In this document: piece by piece, positions 38,122 through 45,785 of the stretch | Layout of the letters: every line of letters begins with the position of its first letter | Position numbering within the stretch: the stretch's first letter is position 1 | Source of the DNA: Endozoicomonas sp965196975 | Lineage (GTDB): Bacteria; Pseudomonadota; Gammaproteobacteria; Pseudomonadales; Endozoicomonadaceae | Length of the DNA: 64,000 bases | Assembly: GCF_965196975.1 (NCBI RefSeq) | Contig: NZ_OZ239981.1 | Location: 1,302,001 to 1,366,000 of the forward strand | Reading direction: 5' to 3' | Notes under the pieces: model-generated | The model's database searches: none | What the model was told of the DNA's origin: nothing | What the model saw: the letters and a program-made list of their open reading frames with translations, nothing else | Position numbers and translations under genes: made by a program

Positions 38122-39512
38122 GGGTGCTCTCTCTGAATGATTGAAACAATAGTGCTCTATTTTCACAGCTACTATGGGAACACCACTCATAATAGTTAAC
38201 TGTCATGCCCGCTTCTGTTATTTCCAGCTCTACCAAAAGCATCGTTTTGCAAATTGAAGTTTCTATAGATTCAGGCAACATGCTGAATCTTGAAGATAGT
38301 TTACAGCGTGCACTCAATGAAGCCGGGCAGCTTGGAACAAAAGAGTTATTGGGGCTATTTGAATCACCCAATAAAGAACCTATCGTCGTTAATCAGCAGA
38401 AGTGGAACTACAAAGGAAAGGTTCTTAAGCACTATGAAACCTTATACGGTCGTATACCTTTGGAGCGCTCCGTATATCAGGGTGTCAGAGGTGGCAGTAC
38501 TCTGGCAGCACTTGATCTTCGTGCCGGTATTATTGGTTCAGCTACCCCCAAATTTGCCAAGTCTATCGCCTGGAAATACAGCCAGATGCCAGCGCCTGCG
38601 GTAAAAGAAGATTTTGAGACCAACCATCAAAGGACGCTTTCAAATTCTTATATCAAGCATTTATCGGACAGAGTAGGTGCATTAATTGAAGACCAGCAAG
38701 ACACTCACTACCACCTTCCTCCACTAAAAGAGCCTGTTGAAACAATAGCCATTGGTCTGGATGGAACCTGCATGCTGCTTTGTGAAGAAGGCTGGAGGGA
38801 AGCCATGTGTGGGACATTGAGCCTATATTCTGCAGATGGAGACAGGCTCCACACGATATATACAGCCAGTTCGCCAGAGTATGGTAAACAAAGCTTTATG
38901 AGCAAGCTCGACGAGGAGATTGCAGATCTAAAACGACTCTACCCAAATGCCACATACATCGGGGTAGCTGACGGGGCTAGAGAAAACTGGAGTTATTTGA
39001 AACAACATACCTCTGGGCAGATACTCGATTTTTATCATGCATCTGAATATTTAGCTGGAGCAGCGGAAGCACTGTTTCCAACCAGTAAGGCGAAGCGACA
39101 CCAGTGGCTTGAAGACAGGCTACATAGTTTGAAAAACAAGCGTGGAGCAGCCAAAAAAATCCTTCAGGAAATTGAATCAGCCGAGCTCCCGAAAAAGACA
39201 ATCGCACTGACAGAGAAGCGCTACAAAGCTGTGAGCTATTTTACAAACAATCACCAGTTAATGAATTATCATCAGGCGCTTAAACGCCATTGGCCAATAG
39301 GTTCAGGAGTTACTGAAGCGGCTTGTAAGACTCTGGTAAAGCAACGATTATGTGGTTCTGGAATGAGGTGGAAAGCAACAGGAGCGGAAGTGCTTTTGAC
39401 AACAAGAGCACTGATCCAGAGTAAGGGGCGCTGGGAACAACTTTGGTCTGAGTTCATGACTGGAAAGGTTGAAGCTAACCTATGAGTCAGTTATCAAATT
39501 GAGAGAGCACCC
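38122..39512 (+). mobile_element. ISKra4-family insertion sequence
   Basis: The 1391-bp element has terminal inverted repeats GGGTGCTCTCTC / GAGAGAGCACCC and an 8-bp target duplication TTCGGTTT. It carries one transposase gene on the plus strand. It interrupts a small minus-strand gene. Only one copy is in this window. Confidence 0.88.
38205..39485 (+). CDS. ISKra4-family transposase
   Basis: This 426-aa transposase matches the ISKra4 type: TIAIGLDGTCM holds the first Asp, IGVADGARENW the second, and the C-terminal HWPIGSGVTEAACKTLVKQRLCGSGMRW is a family hallmark carrying the Glu. A second ATG at 38280 (MLNLEDSLQRALNEAG) could also be the start. The frame is unbroken, so the element may still be active. 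It ends 27 bp before the right inverted repeat end. Confidence 0.9.
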   Translation: MPASVISSSTKSIVLQIEVSIDSGNMLNLEDSLQRALNEAGQLGTKELLGLFESPNKEPIVVNQQKWNYKGKVLKHYETLYGRIPLERSVYQGVRGGSTLAALDLRAGIIGSATPKFAKSIAWKYSQMPAPAVKEDFETNHQRTLSNSYIKHLSDRVGALIEDQQDTHYHLPPLKEPVETIAIGLDGTCMLLCEEGWREAMCGTLSLYSADGDRLHTIYTASSPEYGKQSFMSKLDEEIADLKRLYPNATYIGVADGARENWSYLKQHTSGQILDFYHASEYLAGAAEALFPTSKAKRHQWLEDRLHSLKNKRGAAKKILQEIESAELPKKTIALTEKRYKAVSYFTNNHQLMNYHQALKRHWPIGSGVTEAACKTLVKQRLCGSGMRWKATGAEVLLTTRALIQSKGRWEQLWSEFMTGKVEANL

Positions 39513-39841
39513 TTCGGTTTCTTCCTTAACCAGTGCAATAATTTCAGCACTGGCAAGTCCTCCGCAGAGTTCAATCATCTGGACACCGTTTTTCTCAACC
39601 AGCTCTCTAGCAATATCTGCAGCAGTCTCTTTATGGGCCATATCTACTGCTGCACAGTAAAAGTGAGCTTTTTCGGTAATATTTTCCTGAATTGATGAGG
39701 TTTGTAATCCGGGCATGGCATAAATAAAAGCAAACTTCATGTGTACTCCTTTGAGCTCTCAGGCGGGCAAGTTGAATTTATTGGGAAGTATGGAGTGAAA
39801 TTTTGGCAGAGGATAAAAGAAGTACAAGAAAGAGTATGAGA

Positions 39842-39865
39842 AGGAGAGGTTTGGGCTCCTCTCCT
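39842..39865 (-). terminator. Terminator of the pst operon
   Basis: The stem aggagagg/cctctcct lies 18 bp past the pstB stop; on the minus strand it is followed by a T-rich stretch (ttctcatactcttt). It closes the operon without a phoU gene. Confidence 0.6.
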
Positions 39866-39883
39866 GATGGCCGATAAAGCGTG

Positions 39884-40730
39884 TCAGCCAAAATTGCCTG
39901 CAATATAGTCGCGGGTCTTCTGGTGGTCAGCGTTATGGAAGATTTTCTCGGTAGGGCCGAATTCCATCAATTCTCCCAGGTACATAAAGCCCGTGTAATC
40001 AGAGATGCGCATGGCCTGCTGCATATTATGGGTCACAATTACGATGGTGTACTTTTCTCGCAGCTCGGTAATCAGTTCTTCGATGGCTGCAGTGGCCAAG
40101 GGGGTCCAGTGCGGATGTTGGCTCATCCATAAGAATGACTTCGGGCTTCAGGGCAATAGTACGTGCTATGCAGAGGCGCTGTTGTTGTCCGCCAGAAAGG
40201 CTGCTGGCGTCGGCATCCAGTTTGTCCTTGACCTCTTTCCACAGGTGAGCACGTTTCAGTGCCTTTTTGGCTCGAACTGCCATTTGCGGGGCTGACATAC
40301 CCCCCTGCATCTTCAGGCCAAAGGTAATGTTGTCATAGATGGACATGGGGAACGGGGTTGGCTTCTGGAAAACCATGCCGACCTTGGAACGCAAGGCGTT
40401 TAAGTCCACATTGTTTTTGAGAATATCCTCGCCGTCTAACAATACTTCACCTTCCGCATGTTGAGTGCCGTACAGGTCATAGATGCGGTTCATGGTTCGC
40501 AGCAGTGTGGATTTACCACAGCCGGATGGGCCGATCAGTGCAGTGACCCGGTTGTTGTAAATGGGCATATTGATGTTTTTCAACGCAGGCTCAGCGCCTT
40601 TGTTGTAGAAAAAATTCAGGCCATTGACTTCCATGCGCGGCATTGGACTGGCGCTACTCAGCTCAGTGACAGACGCGCTTTCTATTGGCTGGATTGTCGG
40701 GTTTTGCTCGATCGCTACATTCATGGTCAT
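39884..40730 (-). pseudogene. pstB: Phosphate ABC transporter ATPase PstB, frameshifted
   Basis: PstB powers high-affinity phosphate import. The Walker A (GPSGCGKST), signature (LSGGQQQRLCIAR) and Walker B with D-loop (VILMDEPTSALDP) are intact. The frame then breaks at a G5 run (40100-40104 on the plus strand, near residue 209). The other frame continues with TAAIEELITELREKYTIVIVTHNMQQA, which holds the H-loop, to GEL...DYIAGNFG. Dropping one G restores a normal 281-aa PstB (LDPLATAAIEEL). As written the product lacks the H-loop and would be inactive. It may be a genuine mutation or a homopolymer error. The start at 40730 overlaps the pstA stop. Confidence 0.85.
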
Positions 40731-41572
40731 TTGGCAGCCTTTCTTGCTTTCAGCCAGCGAGGTAACACGGTGGCCAGAATATTGATAATCAGAATAAAGG
40801 TGGTGATCAGCAGAGCGCCGGCCCAGGCCAGCTCGTTCCATGATTCGTAAGGGCTCATGGCGTACTGGTAAATGGTCACGGGCAGGTTGGCCATGGGCTG
40901 GCTCATGTCTGTGGTCATGTAGTTGCTGTTCAGTGCGGTAAATAACAGTGGTGCGGTTTCACCGGTAATACGGGCCATGGCCAGCAGTACGCCGGTGATA
41001 ATGCCGGGGCCGGCAGCGCGATAGCAGAGTTTGGTAATGACCTGCCAGCGGGGGGCACCCAGACCGCTGCCTGCTTCTTTCAGGGTGGTTGGCACGAGAC
41101 GCAGCATCTCTTCAGTGGTGCTGACAATAATGGGCAGTGCCAGAATGGCCAGAGCGGTTGCACCTGCCCAGCCAGAGAACGAGCCGGTGGTAACCACCAC
41201 GATTTTATAAACGAACAGACCGATCAGGATTGATGGGGCGCTCATCAGCATGCCGTTCAGAAAGCGCAGCATTTCCGCCGCTTTTGACGACTGATTGCTC
41301 TCGGATAACCAGGTGCCGGCCAGAATACCCAGCGGTGTGGCAATAACAATGCCCAGAGTGGTAAGCATCAAACTGCCTACAATGGCGTTTTTCAGTCCGC
41401 CATGACTTCCTGGTCCGGGTGTCAGCTCAGTAAAAATATGCAGTCCCATGCCGGCAATACCCTTGCCAACCAGGCTGTACAGTACGCTGGATAAAACAAC
41501 CAGGCCAAACAGTGCTGAGAGTATGCAGAAACCGATAAAGGCCTGATTTTTGAGTTTTCGTAATGACATCAC
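40727..41572 (-). CDS. pstA: Phosphate ABC transporter permease PstA
   Basis: The 281-aa inner-membrane permease has about six transmembrane segments and the cytoplasmic coupling motif EMLRLVPTTLKEAGSGLGAPRWQVITKL (EAA-loop type), followed by GITGVLLAMARITGETAPLLFT, typical of PstA. It overlaps pstB by 4 bp and lies 7 bp after pstC. It pairs with PstC to form the phosphate channel. Confidence 0.93.
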   Translation of the reverse strand: MMSLRKLKNQAFIGFCILSALFGLVVLSSVLYSLVGKGIAGMGLHIFTELTPGPGSHGGLKNAIVGSLMLTTLGIVIATPLGILAGTWLSESNQSSKAAEMLRFLNGMLMSAPSILIGLFVYKIVVVTTGSFSGWAGATALAILALPIIVSTTEEMLRLVPTTLKEAGSGLGAPRWQVITKLCYRAAGPGIITGVLLAMARITGETAPLLFTALNSNYMTTDMSQPMANLPVTIYQYAMSPYESWNELAWAGALLITTFILIINILATVLPRWLKARKAAK

Positions 41573-41579
41573 CGACTCC

Positions 41580-42521
41580 TTAACGCTTTCTCAACAGGAT
41601 GCGCGCTGCACCCATCACCACAAAGGTCAGGATAAAGAGCACCAGCCCCAGACTGATCAAAGATGCAATGTGCAGTTCATTGGTGGCCTCATTGAACTGT
41701 TGGGCAATTGTGGAGGAGATTGAGCTGGCTGGCATAAAGAGCGATGTCTCAATGCGGTTGGCACCGCCAATCACAAAAGCGACCGCCATGGTTTCACCCA
41801 GGGCACGGCCAAGACCCAGAATACCAGCACCGACAGCGGCATTTTTGATGGTAGGCAGCAGTACCCGTGTAATGACTTCATAGGGTGTGGCGCCAATGCC
41901 GTAGGCTGCTTCACGAACCACATTCGGCACGGTTTTCAGGGCATCGCGGGTCAGGGCGGTGATGATGGGCAGGATCATAAACGACAGAATGATACCGGCA
42001 GCCAGCAGGCCGATGCCGATGGGAGGACCATCAAACCAGGGACCAATCAGGGGGATATTGACCAGATTCTCTAATGCCCAGAACTGGAAACCTTCAGAGA
42101 ACCAGGGGGCAAAGACAAACAGTCCCCACATACCGTAGATAATACTGGGCACAGCAGCCAGCAGTTCAATGGCCATACCTACGGGCTTACTGATCCACTC
42201 TGGCGCCAGTTCGGCCAGAAAGATGGCAGTGCCAAGGCCAACGGGAATAGCGATAACGATGGCGATCAGTGACGAAACCAGAGTGCCGTAAATAGCGGCT
42301 GCGGCACCAAATTCACCACCGACCGGATCCCAGGTATTGCTGAAGATAAAACCAGGGCCAAACTTGGCAAGTGCCTGCCAGCCACCATCGATCAGGGAGA
42401 GAATGATGCCGATCAGCACCAGGAAAATTAATACGGCGCTGGCAAAGCTGAGGCGATGGAAAATGGAATCGCCGTTGATTGCGCCAGGTCGTAATGTGAG
42501 AGCACTGGTAGTGGAATGCAT
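41580..42521 (-). CDS. pstC: Phosphate ABC transporter permease PstC
   Basis: The 313-aa permease has about six transmembrane segments, the conserved IFLAELAPEWISKPVGMAIELLAAVPSIIYGMWGLFV stretch, and the EAA loop (TVPNVVREAAYGIGATPYEVI) with LGLGRALGETMAVAFV after it. Length and motifs are normal. It sits between pstS and pstA. Confidence 0.93.
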   Translation of the reverse strand: MHSTTSALTLRPGAINGDSIFHRLSFASAVLIFLVLIGIILSLIDGGWQALAKFGPGFIFSNTWDPVGGEFGAAAAIYGTLVSSLIAIVIAIPVGLGTAIFLAELAPEWISKPVGMAIELLAAVPSIIYGMWGLFVFAPWFSEGFQFWALENLVNIPLIGPWFDGPPIGIGLLAAGIILSFMILPIITALTRDALKTVPNVVREAAYGIGATPYEVITRVLLPTIKNAAVGAGILGLGRALGETMAVAFVIGGANRIETSLFMPASSISSTIAQQFNEATNELHIASLISLGLVLFILTFVVMGAARILLRKR

Positions 42522-42598
42522 AACTGTCAGGAGGGCAATGAGCCGTCTAGCTCATTACCCTGAGATCCTTCCTACTTTATTGAATAAACGTCACTGGG

Positions 42599-43648
42599 TT
42601 ACTGGATGATGGCCGTGCCTTTATGGGTCAGCTGCTCTTTCCAGGTGTTTTCAACCAGTTCAATAACACTGTCTGGCATGGGGATGAAATCCAGCGCTTC
42701 TGCCAGCTCGCCACCGTTTTCATAACTCCAGTCGAAGAACTTGACGATCTCTCTGGCGCGTCCGGCATCGACCTGATCCTTATGCATCAGGATGAAAGTG
42801 GCAGCGGTCATTGGCCAGGAATCAGCGCCAGGTTGGTTATTCAGCAGCAGGCGGAAGCCAGGCGCATTTTTCCAGTCAGCGTTCATTGCGGCTGCCTGGA
42901 AAGTTTCCATGGTTGGCTGCAGGAATTTGCCTTCAGCACTGGCCAGCTGGGTGTGACTCAGGTTGTTCTGTTTGGCAAAGGCATACTCGACGTAACCAAT
43001 GGAACCGCGGGTGCGGCGGACAAAGTTGGCCACACCGGCATTACCGTTAGCGCCAATGGTTGTTGCTGCTTTTGGCCAGGTGATATCGGTGTTGGTGCCG
43101 ACGTCGTTTTTCCAGGTTTCACTGACCTGACTCAGGTAGTCTGTGAAGTTATAGGTGGTTCCTGAACCGTCTGAGCGGTGAACAACATAAATGGATTGTC
43201 CTGGAATCTTCAGATCCGGGTTGATACTGGTAATGCGCTCATCATTCCACTTTTTAATCTTGCCCATATAGATGTCGGCAACAATGTCACCGGTCAGTTT
43301 CAGGGCGCCTGGTTCAATACCCGGAATGTTAACGACCGGAACAATAGCGCCCATCACCATTGGGAACTGGATCATGCCTTCATCATTGAGTCTCTGTTGA
43401 TCCAAAGGCGCATCGGTGGCTCCAAAATCAACGGTTTTGGCTGTGATCTGGCGAATACCACCACCGGAACCGATGGCCTGATAGTTTATTTTGACGCCGG
43501 TTTCCTGGTTGTACTCTTCTGCCCACTTGGCATAGACAGGATGCGGGAAGCTGGCTCCAGCACCGTTGATTGACTTTGCGCTGGCTGCTCCGGAAAAAGC
43601 AGCGGCAGCTAAAACTGAGGATACGACAACTGACTTTAAGAACGTCAT
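42599..43648 (-). CDS. pstS: Periplasmic phosphate-binding protein PstS
   Basis: The 349-aa protein captures phosphate in the periplasm for PstCAB. A signal peptide (residues 1-24, cleavage after ASA) is followed by SINGAGASFPHPVYAKW, and the ligand-contacting GSGGGIRQI and HRSDGSGTTYNFTDYL motifs are typical. It is the first gene of the operon and has a Pho-box-like site about 90 bp upstream, which suggests PhoB control under phosphate limitation. Confidence 0.95.
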   Translation of the reverse strand: MTFLKSVVVSSVLAAAAFSGAASAKSINGAGASFPHPVYAKWAEEYNQETGVKINYQAIGSGGGIRQITAKTVDFGATDAPLDQQRLNDEGMIQFPMVMGAIVPVVNIPGIEPGALKLTGDIVADIYMGKIKKWNDERITSINPDLKIPGQSIYVVHRSDGSGTTYNFTDYLSQVSETWKNDVGTNTDITWPKAATTIGANGNAGVANFVRRTRGSIGYVEYAFAKQNNLSHTQLASAEGKFLQPTMETFQAAAMNADWKNAPGFRLLLNNQPGADSWPMTAATFILMHKDQVDAGRAREIVKFFDWSYENGGELAEALDFIPMPDSVIELVENTWKEQLTHKGTAIIQ

Positions 43649-43737
43649 GGTTCTTTTCCCCCGAAAACGCTTTGAGAGTGTTTGTGTTTGATGGGAGCAA
43701 GAATAGGGGGGGACTGTTACAGAAATATTGCTCTAAT

Positions 43738-43755
43738 GTTTCAGTTATATGACAG
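43738..43755 (-). promoter_or_regulatory. Pho box upstream of pstS
   Basis: Read on the minus strand, CTGTCATATAACTGAAAC matches the 18-bp PhoB consensus (two CTGTCAT-type repeats spaced 11 bp start to start); the first half is perfect and the second degenerate. A possible -10 element (CAATAT, 43725-43730) follows at the spacing used by PhoB-dependent promoters. Confidence 0.7.
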
Positions 43756-43860
43756 TTTTTTTTAGATTGAGTTGATCTACAGGAAGTTGTACGACATCGA
43801 TTTGTTTCTACTATTGTAAGGGTGCCCTGCTATTTGTGTTTTCATAACAGGAGAACTGAT

Positions 43861-44145
43861 ATGGAGAATACGACCGTTGAGCTGGAGGTTGATGCCGATC
43901 ACTGTTTTGAAATTGGTGAGGTGATTGTACCAGGTGACACTCACCTTGAAATGACGATAGAAGGGGATAATGAGCAACAGGCAAACGATCAGATGGCGAA
44001 GATGGAAGCATTGGCAAACAGCATTTCTGATCATTGCCAGATAAAGAAAACGGTAAATCACCGGTCGGGCAGTGTCACCATCGATGCCATGTTTGACTTT
44101 GACTGCACAGCTGAGAAGCTGATTTTTGAGCTGTATCTCAGGTAG
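43861..44145 (+). CDS. YfcZ/YiiS-type DUF406 protein
   Basis: This 94-aa acidic cytoplasmic protein resembles the YfcZ/YiiS (DUF406) family, mainly in the C-terminal half, where DFDCTAEKLIFELYLR parallels the E. coli YfcZ ending. The biochemical role of the family is unknown. The ATG at 43861 has an AGGAGA site about 8 nt upstream; an upstream ATG-like start at 43822 would add residues that look non-coding. It is divergent from pstS and precedes eno, and may share the intergenic region with the Pho box. Confidence 0.7.
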   Translation: MENTTVELEVDADHCFEIGEVIVPGDTHLEMTIEGDNEQQANDQMAKMEALANSISDHCQIKKTVNHRSGSVTIDAMFDFDCTAEKLIFELYLR

Positions 44146-44301
44146 TAACTTTACTTACATTGTTTTTGTTGTTTGATTACTGTTTGATCATTGTCGCTCG
44201 GTTTAAACGATGGTTAACAGGCGATTGACAGTAATTAACAGTAACGATCAAAAATCCACGAAGCTCAAGAATGGCGCGGTGTCCAGCGAAATTGTAAGGC
44301 T

Positions 44302-44329
44302 TTGACACAGGATTTTCCGGTGGTATAGT
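44302..44329 (+). promoter_or_regulatory. Sigma-70 promoter for eno
   Basis: TTGACA (44302-44307, consensus) and TATAGT (44324-44329, one mismatch) are 16 bp apart, about 90 bp before the eno start. This is a strong-looking housekeeping promoter and shows that eno has its own transcript. Confidence 0.75.
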
Positions 44330-44416
44330 TGCCCCTCCCGTAACAATGCCGCATCCGTTTTACGGTATTGCTTACCTCTCACTTGAAATTTCCGAATTCT
44401 TCACCCGGAGTATCTC

Positions 44417-45709
44417 ATGACCGCTATCAAGGAAATCAAGGCTCGCGAAGTCCTCGATTCTCGTGGTAACCCCACTGTTGAAGCTGACGTCATTCTTGAG
44501 TCTGGTGCCTTTGGTACTGCCTGTGCTCCCAGCGGCGCTTCTACTGGTTCCCGCGAAGCTCTGGAACTGCGTGATGGTGACAAGTCCCGCTACCTGGGCA
44601 AGGGCGTTCTGAAAGCCGTTGCCAATGTTAACGGCCCTATCCGTGAAGCACTGCTTGGTTTTGATGCCAACGACCAGCGTGGTCTGGATCAGAAGATGAT
44701 CGATCTTGACGGTACTGACAACAAGGCCAAGCTTGGTGCCAACGCTATCCTGGCGGTGTCTCTGGCTACTGCCAAAGCCGCTGCTGCTGACAAAGGCATG
44801 CCTCTGTACGCTCACATTGCTGAGCTGAACGGTACTGCGGGTCAGTTCACCATGCCGGTTCCAATGATGAACATCCTGAACGGCGGTGAGCACGCTGACA
44901 ACAACGTCGACATCCAGGAATTCATGATTCAGCCAGTTGGCGCCAAGAACTTCGCTGAAGCGCTGCGCATGGGTGCTGAAGTATTCCACGCTCTGAAGAA
45001 AGTACTATCTGACAAAGGCCTGAACACTGCGGTTGGTGACGAAGGTGGTTTTGCACCAAACCTGGCTTCCAATGCTGACGCCCTGGCTGTGATCAAAGAC
45101 GCTGTTGCAGCTGCCGGTTACACTCTGGGTACCGATATCACTCTGGCTATGGACTGTGCGGCTTCTGAATTCTACGAAGATGGCAAGTACAACCTGAAAG
45201 GCGAAGGCAAAGTCTTCACTTCCAATGAGTTCTCTGACTACCTGAAAGGTCTGACCGAAGAGTACCCAATCATCTCTATCGAAGATGGTCTGGACGAATC
45301 TGACTGGGACGGCTTCAAGTACCAGACTGAACTGTTGGGCGACAAGATCCAGATCGTGGGTGACGACCTGTTCGTAACCAACACCAAGATTCTGAAAGAA
45401 GGTATCGACAAGGGCATCGCTAACTCTATCCTGATCAAGTTCAACCAGATCGGTTCCCTGACCGAAACTCTGGAAGCGATCAAGATGGCGAAAGATGCTG
45501 GCTACACTGCGGTTATCTCTCACCGTTCCGGTGAAACCGAAGACGCCACTATCGCTGACCTGGCGGTAGGTACCTGTGCTGGCCAGATCAAGACCGGTTC
45601 CCTGTGCCGTTCTGACCGTGTTGCCAAGTACAACCAGTTGATCCGTATCGAAGAGCAGCTGGAAGGCAAAGCGCCTTATCGTGGTATCGCTGAATTCAAG
45701 CGTGCCTGA
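44417..45709 (+). CDS. eno: Enolase
   Basis: The 430-aa glycolytic enzyme interconverts 2-phosphoglycerate and PEP and is also a part of the RNA degradosome in many gammaproteobacteria. IKEIKAREVLDSRGNPTVEAD, GASTGSREALELRD, MPVPMMNILNGGEHADNNVDIQEFMI, DGLDESDWDGF, GDDLFVTNTKIL, LIKFNQIGSLTET and the HRSGETEDATIADLAV active-site loop are all canonical. The ATG has a GGAG site upstream. It is followed by a strong terminator and an IS66 insertion before ftsB. Confidence 0.97.
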   Translation: MTAIKEIKAREVLDSRGNPTVEADVILESGAFGTACAPSGASTGSREALELRDGDKSRYLGKGVLKAVANVNGPIREALLGFDANDQRGLDQKMIDLDGTDNKAKLGANAILAVSLATAKAAAADKGMPLYAHIAELNGTAGQFTMPVPMMNILNGGEHADNNVDIQEFMIQPVGAKNFAEALRMGAEVFHALKKVLSDKGLNTAVGDEGGFAPNLASNADALAVIKDAVAAAGYTLGTDITLAMDCAASEFYEDGKYNLKGEGKVFTSNEFSDYLKGLTEEYPIISIEDGLDESDWDGFKYQTELLGDKIQIVGDDLFVTNTKILKEGIDKGIANSILIKFNQIGSLTETLEAIKMAKDAGYTAVISHRSGETEDATIADLAVGTCAGQIKTGSLCRSDRVAKYNQLIRIEEQLEGKAPYRGIAEFKRA

Positions 45710-45730
45710 TTAGCCGTCAATGCTGGTTGA

Positions 45731-45759
45731 AAAAGGGAGGCTTATAGCCTCCCTTTTTT
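45731..45759 (+). terminator. Rho-independent terminator after eno
   Basis: The stem aaaagggaggc/gcctccctttt with a 5-nt loop and a T run lies 22 bp after the eno stop and just before the IS66 insertion site. Confidence 0.88.
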
Positions 45760-45785
45760 ATGGGGTGAATTTGCTTCGTTTTACT

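Larger units (their letters stand above)
38039..39740 (-). pseudogene. DUF6506-like small protein gene, split by ISKra4 element
   Basis: The 5' part (39740 to 39513) encodes MKFAFIYAMPGLQ... up to VKEETE, and the 3' part (38113 to 38039) encodes NRVPVGAVYYGPESRRPL to the stop. Between them lies a 1391-bp IS flanked by 8-bp duplications TTCGGTTT (38114-38121 and 39513-39520). Removing the IS and one duplication restores a 100-aa frame. The protein resembles small DUF6506-type proteins of unknown role, an assignment I make from memory of the sequence type. As it stands, the gene would give a protein lacking its last 24 residues, replaced by a short IS-encoded tail. Confidence 0.8.

Noticed and set aside
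38205..44145. Defence island or toxin-antitoxin system in the accessory block
   Set aside because: No restriction, CRISPR, CBASS or toxin motifs are seen; the block is explained by an IS, a pst operon and small unknowns.
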